A DNA stretch of 64,000 nt from NCBI RefSeq assembly GCF_947172395.1, contig NC_069095.1:1984001-2048000 (forward strand). The letters are read 5' to 3'. The notes beneath the pieces were generated by a model. The model ran no database searches. It was not told where the DNA came from and saw only the letters and a list, made by a program, of their open reading frames with translations. The stretch is from Bicyclus anynana. Its lineage: Eukaryota; Arthropoda; Insecta; Lepidoptera; Nymphalidae. This document shows, in pieces, positions 41,072 through 54,900 of the stretch. The position numbers were made by a program, and so were the translations under genes. The stretch's first letter is position 1; each line of letters begins with the position of its first letter.

Positions 41072-44000
41072 ATGGAGGTGGTCAATATGGAAGAGGGTAG
41101 ATATGAACAAACAGACTGTCTGCCCGGGAGCAGTGCAGACAGTGATGCTTCAAGTAGCATCTTCGAAAGCAACGACAGCAGTGAGCCTATAAGTGACATA
41201 GACAAACCTTCAGACGAAGAGGATCTGAGAGAGGATCTACAAAAGAACATACCTAGTTTTTATAAGACTGATTCAAACGCATCACAATCAATCAACATCA
41301 CAGATGACGAGGAGTTCCAAGCGACAGCTCTCTGTCAGTTTATGGATATATTGAACGATTTAGATGAAGTGCTAGATAAATCTTTGCTCGCGTGTCTAGA
41401 TGACGGCACGAAGTCCTTCGACAGCGATGACGACGACCTCATATGTAAAATTAAAGAATGCATCGCAGGCGCAGAAGATTCAGTATCACAAAGTTCCGTA
41501 GATGACACCACGCAAGTCGTCATGGGCCCTATTGCCCAAACCTCGCAGTCGACAGAAGAGGTTGACATAACGCACAGTGATTTGTCACTGCCGAGACTAA
41601 ATTTTGGACGTTCCAAAAGCTATACAGATTTGCCGAGGAGTAACAGTGATATTTCTGCCTTGTCTTTGGAACGAGCGAACACTGTTGATGACAGTTTACG
41701 GAACTCAATGAGGAGGTTGGACCCCATTGTGTTACCGGCAATCAGTACGCAAGAATCGTCGCAGGCTTCGTGCGAGCCTTTGACTTTACCTGTTATACTG
41801 TTTGTTGAGCATCATGTGAATATGCGGCCGACTAGTGCGCCTATACAGCTTCAAGTTTCGGCCGCCAATGTCAGTAGTGATGGACCGTCGGGGCCATTGA
41901 TCGTGGGTCGCAGAACGCTGCTCATGAATAGAGCTTTATCGTTGCCTTCGCCTGGAGACAGTGATGTTACAGCTATCGACTGGTCGGAGCGCAACGCTTC
42001 CAGGAATGTGGCTAGAAGTGCCAGTGGTTCCAGCTCCTCCAGCGGATCTTTAATCGGCGTAGTGCCTATAACTCCCAGTGCCTTCACTACTTCTGAGGAC
42101 AGGTAATTATTCTATTGAAATTGCTTTTTTATTTTATAGGTTCCTACTACTAACGTACTAATCTTTCTGTACGTGCGAACATCACATCGCCAAAGATTTA
42201 TCACAATCAGATGAATGGAATTTAATCTATGTGTCATTTGTCATTTTCTGAAAATATGTATTCTGTGTAAAGAATCGTATACATCGTTTAAACATAGTAT
42301 TTTTGTAATAAATTATGGACCCCAATATTCCTCATATTAGCAATGGTTTGTTGGCTATCATACAATACAGAATCTCATAGCAAACTGAAGTCCCACAAAA
42401 AAGGTTTATATATGTTATGAGATGGGCTTGCAGAAAATTGCTTACAAGGCCAGAGACAATGATAAATATTTGCTTGTTATCATTGTAATAAAAATTCATT
42501 TCAATTGGAAACAATTTACAGTAAGTAAATATAGTATGAATACATTTGTACACAGCTTCCGGGCTCAGTTTATTTTAATTCTTCTGCTATAAATGATAAG
42601 CGACGCATACATTACAATTGAGTTACATAAACTAATAAACTCGTAATAATGGTAGTGTGGTACTTAATAGTTTGTAAACATTTTGTTACCAAATAGCACA
42701 AAAACGATTAAACAGATTGTAACATTTTTGGCAAAAACATTGATACATTATTGATAAAAAACCACTCACGAAGTAGTTTATAATTAAAATTAATTGTTTG
42801 GTTACTTAAAAACGATTTGTAATTTCATAGTCATACTAGCGAATGCCTGCAACTCCGTTCGCATGAATTTCTGCTTTTTACAAATCCCGAACCCTGGATT
42901 TTTCCGGGATAAAAAGTTGCTTGTGTTCTGTTCTGCAATGCTTACCGAATTTCATTAAAATCATTTTGGTTGTTTAGCCGTGAAAAGATAACAGACAGAC
43001 ATTCTTATTTTCGCATTTATAATCTTAATGCGAAAGATCACTCATCACGAAATTTTGAAAACCATTTGAATTACAAAGATGAAATTTAGTAGAGATACCT
43101 CCTTATCTCTATCTATCCCTGTAAATGTTTATAATTAGTAGACGTCCGTTATGAACGGATTTTGCAAGAGGGCCGGATTAAGGAGGTCGAAGTCGGACGA
43201 AGTTGCGAACGTCCGCTAATATTAAGGTGCCGATAGACTTGACCATTCACTTGTAATGAGCATTCGTGCGATTCGTGCATCACAGACAATTACGAGGACA
43301 TTTTAGCGAGCATTCTATCGATCGTTCTGGCGAGCGTACTAACGAGCAGATTTGCTTGGAATGGAAACATGGAATAGAGCGTCCGCTAGAATTCTCAAGA
43401 TCAGAGGCGTCTCTAGCTCACGTAGCGCCCGGGTGCAACGATCACCCTAGCGCCTTGTAGTACCTAAGCATGCTAAGCACTGTTAATATGTTCAAACAGC
43501 ACTTTAAGTTACCACAAACTGTCTGTATAGCAAACAAACACCTTGTAAGTAGTTATCTATTTGCCTCTGCTACAACGAGACACATTTATAAGGAAGAGCT
43601 CTAGATTCCATGCAAAATGTACGTATGCATACACCCGGGCGCCCCTGAGATCGCGGCGCCCGGGTGCAACGCACCATAAGTAAAGACGCCTCTGCAGGAT
43701 GTTCGTAGCAATATTTGACTCTATACTTGGCTCGGCTCGGCAAATATTAAAACGGCGAATGCTCGATGTTCTGTTACAAGTGAATGCTCAAGTCTATCAG
43801 CACATTTAGTATAAAGGTATTGATAAAACGTTTACGTTAAGTGACGTATTTGAACAACTGAAACGTGCCAAAGATGGTTTTCCTAATTTTGTTGGGGTGA
43901 TTTTTCTTGGAAAGATGAACCAAGATAATTCTCTTACAATAACACAAGTAGTACAGTGTACAGTTCGTTTCATGTAGGATGGTGCGGGTGACTGTTCGTT

Positions 44001-45905
44001 TCCTGTTGAAAGTTTGCCGCGATTCACGATAATAGTACGTATTATGAACGTCATACAGGCGACTGTCACCATACCCATGCTATCTGAATAATACTTTAAT
44101 AACTATTTTTAGGAATGAAGAGAATGAGGTGCCTCCGTTTGGGGTGTGGCCTCACCGGTTGAGTGCCATGCTGGCGTGCCTCAGTTGTACCGTGGGAATA
44201 TTCAACATCTCTAGATTTGCCATATTTAGTGTACATTTTGGAGGTAAGCTTTTCTCATTTCATTGCCAGTATCTACTGCTTGGATGCACCTCCAACTTAA
44301 CGGACGGACGGAGTTTGGTCTAAAGCTCGCATAGAAAGCTGGGTATTAAAAATTGAGACGCCAACAAAAGAGGCATTATTCTTGTTTTATAACTTTTCGA
44401 GTGACCGCGGTTCACGTGACGCCTTCAAAGTTAATATTTAGGAAAAGTCGAACAGTGCGCCTTTATTCGATAACATGTTTCAGTGTTTCTTAAATAGGTC
44501 ACTATTTAAAAAACTACCAATTGCTCATAGTTTTACCCTGAGTAGCCATCGGCTAACAGAGAAAAATGATTTCATTGTAAAAGGATTTCATTGTATTGAC
44601 GGCCTCCGTAGCGCAGTGGTATGCGGAGTGGATTTACAAGACGGAGGTCCTGGGTTCGATCCCCGGCTGGGCCGATTGAGGTTTTCTTAATTGGTCCAGG
44701 TCTGGCTGGTGGGAGGCTTCGGCCGTGGCTAGTTACCACCCAGCGACAAAGACGTACCGCCTAGCGATTTAGCGTTCCGGTACGATGTCGTGTAGAAACC
44801 GAAAGGAGTGTGGATTTCATCCCACTCCTAAAAAGTTAGCCCGCTTCCATCTTAGATTGCATCATCACTTACCATCAGGTGAGATTGTAGTCAAGGGCTA
44901 ACTTGTAGAGAATAAAAAACAAAAAACTTTTCAGTTGTATGCATTTTAAGTGAGGGTAAATTTTTATTTTTTAAGGCCCTTCTCATTCTGAGAGGAGATT
45001 TGTGCTCAACTGTGAGCCGTATATAGATTGCTGTTGCATGTTAATGATGCTGATGATTAATTTATGAATTCTTTTCCAGCAAGTTTCATCATTCAATTTT
45101 TCATGTTGTCCCTCATAATCGGCATACCACTATTCACATTACACCTATGCCTGGGGCAAGTTTTGGAGGCGGGTCCCGTGGACATGTGGCGCATCTCCCC
45201 CATATTCCAGGGGGTGGGGGTGTCGCTGCTGCTGACCCAAGCGGTCATAGGGATGTACAGCATCATCGGCCTGTCGTGGATATTTGTTTACTTCCGTGAC
45301 TCGTTCATCAATTCTGATGATAGATATAAATGGGCGCTGCCGCATGAGTTTAGTTTTGAAGGTGAGAATTTTTTTTATCATCGTCAAGCTAATTTTTTTT
45401 TGTATAGTACCTAATAGTCGATGGTCGCTAACTATGAGTCTCAAAGAAGGCTTTGAGACACTCAGCGAGCTGTTACCCTCTAAATCCCCATTATGATAAC
45501 GATATTACTTACCTACAAATATAAGGACTTTCATCACTGGCAACACACACTGTTCGAAAACAGTGTGACTTCCGAGACTTGGTCACTAACTATAAGCCTT
45601 TTAAGAAGGCTTAGTCATACAGGGGGCGATGGAACATAATCAGAAATTAAGAGATCCGCAGAAGAGCCAAAGTCACCGAACTAGCTCAACGGGGCATATA
45701 GTTCAAAGCGGATACACATTGGGATCCCAAGGTCCTGGAATGGCGACCCCGCACTAGAATGCGCAGTGTTGGTCGACCCCCACCAGGAGGACTGACGACA
45801 TCAAGCCAGTCGCAAGGTTTCGCTGGATGGTGGCAGTTTAAGATCGTGATGTTTGAAAGTTCCTACAGAAGACCTATGTCCAGCAGTAGACGTCCATCGG
45901 CTGAT

Positions 45906-45937
<32 letters not shown>

Positions 45938-48900
45938 AAGCACTTTTAGTTTACCATTTCCCGACTTCCAGCGCATAGAATGCTGGCTATAAATGGTCCT
46001 GGGTTAGATTACCGATTGCAACAATTTATGATTGAATATTCGAAGACGAATCTAATGACACTTCAGATTATATTGAAATCCTACCAACTAGTACCTACTC
46101 GCATATAGACACTCGGAAACTTAATCATACTTTGATAGGATAATAGTAAATAAATTATGTTTAAGGGCGTTATATTTTTGTTTTCTTTATTTTTAAACAT
46201 TATTTGCGATATCTTTTCAATGTGACCAATATTCCCATTCTCCTCCAACAAGTCAGGAAAGACTGTAGGAGTAGACAATAGACAACAATAGACTGTAGGA
46301 GTAGACAAAAGACAATAGACAACGGGGCCAGGATCGAACCACCACCCCTCGGTGATGAATCCAACCTCTTAACCGTTAAGCTTTTGAGGCTAATATTGCT
46401 CTAAATAGCTACATTACTTCCAGATATGAACCATAAGAATAGTACAATAAGGATCCAAGAGACACTACCACAGTATTTCCACGGGGAAGTGCTACAACGC
46501 AATTTGAATTCAAACTCGTTCGGCACAATAAAGTTTCAAGTGGCATTCAACTTGGCCGTAGTTTGGATGATCGTGTTCGTCTCACTCAGCAAGGGACTGA
46601 GGTCGTACGGCAAGGTAACATTTGCATAATTTAATTATTTATTTGTTCCTCTTACATACTTAAGGAAGAGTATTTGAAGTATAAATTAAAAGCAAAAAAT
46701 ACTTTTTCAAACAAGCTTTTATTTAAACGTTCTAAAAGAAGAAAATATTTCTTCTTTTAAAACTTAAATATTTTGAATTATCAACTTATAAGCTCATTAT
46801 ATACAATGGTATCAAAAGCTTATCGCGAGGTTTAATTACCTATCAGTACTTAATTAAAACATAAATAAATTGCAAATTGATAGTTAAAATTATTTTCTTT
46901 TTAAAGCGCTTAAATAAAAGCTTTAATACGCTCTAAAAAGAAAATATTTTTAAAAAGATTTTTTTGCTTTTAATTATTTTTTGTTTTTTAGGCTAGGTCT
47001 CTGAGTCTGTTCATATTTTCAAGTTACTCTTAGATACCATCACATACGCTCTCATTTGATACCCATATAAAATGAAAAAGTGTAGAAATGTATTAAAAAT
47101 AACTATTCCGCTATCTTGTGTGGTCCGCCATATTGGATTTAAAATGACGTCATATAACATGTCGTGCATTGTCAACTTAAAGCGTACACAAAATTTCAGA
47201 ACAAATTTCAAAATTGAGTTCAAAGAATCCACTGTAACATACATACATACCTACATTGCTAGTTAAATAAAAGCTTTTAATAAATAAAACCCTTTGTTCG
47301 TTTCTATTTATTTCATGAAAAGTATATATTTACCTTTTTGTTGTAGAGCTGTCATCCTTTTTATTTACAGTAAATTTGTAAAATATGTTCGTATTTCGAA
47401 TAATAGTTTTTATATTTCTTAAAGAAACATTGAAAATAGTATCGTTGCAAGGTAACGTACATACGTAAATCGCTTTTCGTTCCGCCTTACATTAGTTTGC
47501 AAATGGATTGTTTGTAGTGACCTTTACGTCCGGAAACAATAATTATCTCAATCTCGTAATTGGTGTGTCGTGTTCTTTTAAATGAGTTAAACCAAAACCA
47601 CAATATAACTACTTATATAACAAAAAATGTATTTATATTTGTATAATGCCTTTCATACGTAATGGTACGAATGACGTATATTTTGTACCTTATTATTAAT
47701 GAAGTTAAGATTTATTTAATTGCTATGGTAGTAAAGAGACACAGACATAAAATAAACTATTTCTAGCACCCGAATATCATCTACTAGCTTCAATTATGAT
47801 ACTAAAGTTTGCGGAAACTAATAATTAACATGCACTGAAAATTTATCAATAAATGTTAAGATATTCTGGCATGCGTAGATACATAAATAGGACAATTTTT
47901 AATTGTTATTTATATAAATAAATATAAATAAGAATTACGAAAATGACTTTTTTTGGTCTGGTTTTGAAGATGATGTCGGCTCTAGGCGGTGTTGTCGCTT
48001 GGACTTATTCGCGAAAAGTTACAAAATAAATAAAATTTTGACTGTCCATAAAGAACTTTCGCAAAGTAATTCCTGCTTTTATTCAATATTTATATAAATT
48101 TCTTTTCAGGCTGTATACATGCTCATATTTCTACCAATTTGCGGTACCTTAGTACTTTGTACTAAGCTTCTAACCCTCATACCTTACGACGCAGTCACGA
48201 ATATATTCTCCGAGACTGAGTGGGGCGAGTTTTTTATTAATAGTAATGTAAGTATCTAATTGTTATTTTTCTTATCGTAAAATACGTATGAAGTACTTAA
48301 TTGGGATTCAATATAGCTCATAATCTTAAATCAACATCACTTAAAAGATATCTTCAATTGAACGTAAGTAAGAACAAAGAGTTACCAGTGACTTAGATAA
48401 CTATTATCGGATTTCAAGTGATATTTTTCTATTAGAAGTACGCCTGGAAGGCCAATTCTAATGAAAATGTCCGCTGCAATATCAAAAAATACACAAAGTA
48501 TATACTTTCCAAGTATTGATTAAAATAATAGACTTCAATATTTATGATCAATATTTCACTAATTGATTCATACAAAACAAAGATTGTCAGATTGTTTCAA
48601 AATAAATCAGGTTCTAAAATATTAAAAACATTCAAAAAACGTGTAACATAATTAAATTTTCATTATGAGAAGTGTAAACGTGAACGCACAAACAACAAAG
48701 ATGAAACAGTCATCATCTCTCTGAAATAAGTTATAGCAGATACACTATTATTTTTACTAATTTGCTCTATTATTGGCTCAATTTCAATATACAGGGTGTC
48801 CCGTTAGTAATTAACCGACTTAACGGACAAAAAAAGAGGAGGATTTCAATTCGACGCATTTCATGTTTGTTACCGCATAACTTCGTAATTTCTTCACCAA

Positions 48901-51900
48901 TTACAATTTTTTTTTGTGGTTTGAAAGAGTATACTTTCAGATAGGTCCCATATACTTTTCATGAAAATCGGTTTATGAAAATTAAATGCTAGGACACCCT
49001 AAAACAGAAAAATAAAATATTTTTAACAAAAAAATTCAACGGACTTCAAAAACACACAAATAAACTAAAAAGCGTAAAATAACAAAAATAAAAAAAAAAC
49101 AATTATTTCAAGTAGGCTCAGTTTACAAGCACTTTTGACACGTCAGTTGACTATTTGTAAAGATTTTACCACCGGTTCGGAAGGCAGGTTCTGCTGAGAA
49201 GATACCGGCAAGAAACTCAACAGTTGCTCTTTTGAAAAAGTCATACAGTATTATAATTTACAATTGATAACAATTACTGTTTACATTTCTTATAGTTTTA
49301 CTTCCTGTGTGAAGGTGGAAGTTGATCCAACGGGCTCCAAGCATCATTATCATATCATTAAGGAACTCATCAATGTTGTAGTACCCTCGACTAAGTAAAT
49401 GTTTTTTAACACATTGCTTAAAGCTATGCATTGGCAGGTCCATCACAGTCTTGGGGATCTTATTATAGAAGAGTACACCCAAACCTACAAAAGATTTTTT
49501 TACTCTTTGGAGACGATATGCAGAAATAACTAACTTATGCCCGTGTCTAGTAAGACGTGGGTTTAAATCTCCTTTTCGTTTGTACAAATTAATATTTTGT
49601 CTTACATATACTATACTGTTATATATATATTGACAGGCTACTGTTAGTATACCTATTTCTTTAAACTTTTAACGAAGGGACTCGCGTGATTTTAACATCG
49701 TATGAACTACCTTCTGATCACTTTGAAGGCGGTGCCAACACATTGATGCCTTAATATATATAATAAAACCAACCAATCTTAACGAATACATAAAACAACA
49801 ATCATCCAATACAAAGATTGACAAATACCTTAAATGTTGCTCTTTTAGAGTTGGGCCGCGGCTGCCCAAGAGACATTCCTAACGTGGGGTCTGCTGGGCG
49901 CGTGTGTGATGCAGCTCACGTCTCACAAGGACGTGAAGAACAAGACCAACGTAATGCTGCAGAAGGAGAGCGCCTGTATAGTGGCCTTCACCTTCGCCGT
50001 ACTGTTGCTTGGCTCGTTTCTGGCTAACACGTGTGTGCAGATATTGAAGAACCATGGCTTTCATTTCGTACCTAGCAGTTTTGGTAAGTGTATTTTTTTT
50101 GCCTTAATAATGTTTGACCTTACAAAAGTGACACACTAGAAAAGCGAAGAAACTTGAGCGATATGTTACTGCTTCAAGCAATTTTAACAGGCAGATTGGA
50201 TTGCCCTTCCTTATTGTCAAATTTTTCTATCAACGCCTCATCTTTTAGACCACTACTTCGACATACAGCGTTACTGAGTGTTCCTAAATGTAATACTATA
50301 CAGGAAGAAATTTTTTTTAGTACGGATATTTTTATATTTTGTACATAAACAAAATTTAATGAACACGTATTTTTTCTTTTTTTTATTAACTCAAAAATAA
50401 CAAAGTTATCGTTAGCTAAAGTTATTTACGTTTAAACAGAATTTGAGGGTCACCCTATCGCTGTACTAGGTAATAGGCAACTACAAAATCAGCTGGTAGG
50501 TAGGTTCGCGAGCGCCCGCGCCGAGGGCCGTTGACCTTTGTGCGTTTATTTTATTTTTGTTTGATACCTATTATTTTTATAATAATTAAAGGTCGTCACT
50601 TTTGAGCTGAGTACCGATATTCCTTTCATACTTTATTGGGCTTAGGACCATCAATAATGCCTGAAGTGCATGCGTAATAATAATAATAAAAACTACGAAC
50701 TTTCGATTGAAATAATGAAATACAAATGATGATTATTATTACGCAAACTTTTGCATTAAAGGCGTATTTAAAAAATTGTAATCAGCATATTTACATTAAT
50801 CAACGATATCTACTTACTAAGTTTGTTTTTGTTAATTTGAAAATTTTAATCACTGTATTTTAACAATTGTTCGAAATGAAGTCCATTCCTATCAAGGCAC
50901 AACCGAGCACGTTTTAATAAAATTTTCATTTAGTTTATTTAAAACACTTGTTCCTCACATTAGGCACTGCGGGGTTCAGGATTCCTTGGGCTCGTGGCCT
51001 AGGAACACTCACTCGTACATTGTGCAAGCTGCACGAAGGCGTTCATTGCTGAGTAAATACACTCGCCCCATTTCGTAATAGTCGCGATTTGAAAATCCCG
51101 ACATAGTAAATGCGCAAGCGACGGCAGATTGTCTGTCACTGGTCGCCCATCGGCAATTCGGTAGGCGTCCTCAGGGATTTTTCGATCCCCTCACCTCTGC
51201 CACCGCCGTCAGTCGAAGCCGAAGCGATATGCCTACGGCCGGTATTTCTTTGTCGGCGTCTTACAAAGTGCCGCCAGCATTTGCGCAGTTTGTTTGGTAA
51301 TGTGTCCATTATTTTGTTATTTCTGAGACATAAATTGATAAAAAAAAATTACATAAAATGTATCGAACTGTTTGTAGATTTATGTTCTATTAATGATACT
51401 GAACCACGAAAAAAAATATCGGTACTAAAGTCCGAATCACCCTGTATATGCGCAAAATTCTATAGTATTACGTCTGGCACGAACATATAATAAAGTTTAT
51501 TACAATTTAGATCTATTTTACCTATCTAAGACACAACAAAAAAATTAAGTAATCAAGTCACACAGAACTTTATAACTTACACACACACACACATACACAC
51601 ACACAAACACGATTACACACACTCACAAAATGTTGTTAAGATTTTATAGAACAATTTATCTTTTAATATTAATATACACGAAATTGTATTGTAGCTTTGT
51701 ATAATATATATATTCTGTAATTTTTGTGGCTTACACTGTTACGCTATTGATTACAAATAAATATATAAAATAAAAAATAAAATAAAATGTTACTAAGATT
51801 TGGAATGAAACACCTGGTGACTCGTATGAGACTTTATTCCACTCCTTAATCCTAGTGTCAATACACACTTCCAAACGTAGGCAATTCGTTGTCCAAAATC

Positions 51901-54900
51901 GTAGCCGAGTTTACTATTGTTCACTTGTATCACTAGTGACACTTGATGTTATTTCGCTTCGCTCCGAAAGTTAACTGCACGTATTTATACCCGTAAAAAT
52001 GATCCACACTATTCTGTGGACGCCAACGTGCGTGTTGTTCATTCCACGAAATTCGATAGTATACAACATTAAATAATCGTAAACAACTCAAATGGTAAAC
52101 AACCCAATATGGGCGAGCGATTATGAACCCTATGTGTCTTAGTAATAGGGTTCTCCGTAACAATAATAAGATATTTAAGAACGAAACGAATGTGATGCTT
52201 TAGAAAGCGTTAATTTTAGCGGCCTTTACCTTCACTGTCCTGTTGCTTGGTTCATTTCAAAATCAAACTATTACAAGAACGTTTAAAACGTCGTTTCTTG
52301 CTATGTAGAAAAAATGTTTTTTTAACGATACAAAATCAGCAAAAAAAAAAATTACGTGCAGAAAAAAAAAAACACTCTGTATTTATCCTGCATAACCATA
52401 ACTTTGATTGATTCAATTTGAGATCATTTAAAGTGTGGTTGGCTGCACAACCATGTATTATACAGTGTTTTTTTTTTAGAAACAATCAAATCATCACAAT
52501 TCCTCTGGCCAATGTCAGAGCCTATGCCTGGCAACACTGTGTCTACCCCAGTGCGGTATATGGGGCACTACGGCAGTCTAGTGGGAGTCACCGTGTGGAA
52601 GACTGGCAACACCGTGCGAACACTCAGCGGCTGGCAACCCTTACAGCTAGCAACACAAATAGTGCCCGCGACTTTGGCCGTGTTACCAGCTAATGTGGTA
52701 AGTATACGTTTGATTGATAAATTATTTCTCAATTTAAAGCTTCTGTAGGGTTAAATCACGCTGCAACTAACAATAATCATAAGTAACTATCATCATAATT
52801 ATTATTCAATTGACCATTGGACAAGAGATCTCTTGTATAGACTTCTCAACACCTTGGCGTCGAGCCACCTGCTTCTAGCGGGTCCCTGTCCCGCTTGATG
52901 TCCTCAATCCATCAGGTGGAGGGTCAACCTACAATACACTTTCTGGTGCGGAGTCGCTACTCCAGTACCTTGGGACCTCTCCATCCATCGGCTCTTCCAT
53001 CTGCCCTGCCTACTACACTTCAGCTTCGCGACTCGCTGAGCTATGTCGGTACCTTTGGTTCTTCTGCAGATATCCTCATTTCTGATTCGATCACGCAGGG
53101 AAACTCCAAGCATAGCTCGCTCTATCGCTTGGTCAGTTACTTTCAGCCTTCTTAAAAACGCCATAGTTAGCAACCAAGTTTCAGATCCGTAGGGCAACAC
53201 TGGCAACACACACGGTTCTAATAATACTTAGGTAACTATAGTTTCACATAAAGGATGTTACACATTAATCATGTTTGTTCCCAGTTGTCACCGGCGTGGG
53301 CGGTGATATTCTACTTCATCCTCATAATGTTCGGCATCGCGCAGCAACTGGCGATATGGCACTGCGTCATCACCGGCGTTATGGCCATCAACGCGCGCGC
53401 GCTGCGTGTGTGGGAGACCACCATCACCTTCCTCAGCTGCGTGTTCGGGCTCGCCGTGGGACTGCTGCTGTGCACTGACGTGAGTCGTGTTCTGATTCAT
53501 CCTCATAATGTTCGCTATAGACTATGGATATGTTTTTTTAACGCTAAACATATAAAATAACGTAACTTTTATTTTTTGTTAACACTTATTTTTATTTTTA
53601 ACAATGCTTAAAAATTACTCAATAAAAAAAAAACGAGTGCTTTAGACCACACGACTGAAGTAAAACTTCTTTCAAATATAAAAAACAAAGCGCCATCTAT
53701 GAGCCTCAGTCATAACTGCTTTGCAACAGATTATTCAAATGTACTAGAAGGTATTGTTTCAAAGTTCTCTAAAAACGCCATCTACAGGTAGTTTAAAATA
53801 ACAAACACCGTTTCACTATGCCTGTAGATGGCAGCATGCATCTTAAAAGCTTCGCCTGATTGCACTTTTCGTAACACATTAACCAACTTACTCGCAAAGT
53901 CAGGTGTGCGTAAAGAAGTTTTACTTCAAAAATTAACCATCGTGTTGCGGCGTTTTGAGTGTACAAGCAACAGTTGGTCAGGGCTCCGGAGAGGGGAATC
54001 TCTTCACAATATCAGATCTAACATTCAACCTGAAGATCTTTTCGCTATAAGACTATTGACGATTGATCGATACGCAGCGAGGTTAGTTCTTTCTGTCGTC
54101 CCATAGTACGCAAGCATGACGCTCTCATTGATTGACCGAGTCCATCTCATGCGAGCATTCACTACACTACTTATCTCGTGTTACAGGCGGGCATAAAAAT
54201 AGTCCACTTCATAGACTACGTGTGGGTCGGCAGCTGGTGGCAGTGCGTGGTGCAAGTGGCGCTGGCCGTGGGAGTGTTCGTGGTGCGCGGCCGCCCCTAC
54301 TCGCCCGACGCGGTGGTGGCGGCGCTGTACTCCGCGCGCAGCCGGCTGTCCGCCACCCTCGCCGCGCTGCTGAGCTTCACGTGGACTGTGGTGCTGCCGG
54401 TGCTGCTGTGTGTGAGTACTGGTGTGCTGCTGCTGCTGCTGCTGCTGCTGGCGGAGTGTTCGTGGTGCGCGGCCGCCCCTTGCGTGCAAGATGGATTCAC
54501 CTTGCTCAGACCAATTATTGTATAGGACCTGCCTCGTTAGACGTTACTTTTCTGTCAAAGTATATGATCAACGATCTAATGCGATTATAAAAACTGTCTC
54601 TATAGAATCGATGTTAAATAGTTGTAATCGTGTTCGTCGGTTAAAGAGCTCCGTTAAAATACCTTTTTGTGTAGTTGAGTTGTTTAAAAAACGGGCTAAA
54701 ACTTCTAGTTTAGTATAAGATATATACAAAATCCAAGCTCGTTTTCCTCAGAAAATGACAGACAATTTTGTTCGTGACTATAAGTGCGATACAGGTCCTT
54801 CTATAATTGGTCTGAGACTGAGTTACCTTGGCAAGACGAAGCCTTAGGTGTCACTTTTGATAGCAGAATTTGCTGCACTACAAAAGGCTAGAGAAAGAGT

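Noticed and set aside
51110..51490. 126-codon plus-strand open frame
   Set aside because: The GC-rich core looks more like broken minus-strand transposase; the C-terminal half is AT-driven low complexity.
54181..54489. Minus-strand 102-codon frame with Gln repeats
   Set aside because: Antisense shadow of SLC6 exon 9; the Gln run is the complement of the (CTG)n microsatellite.
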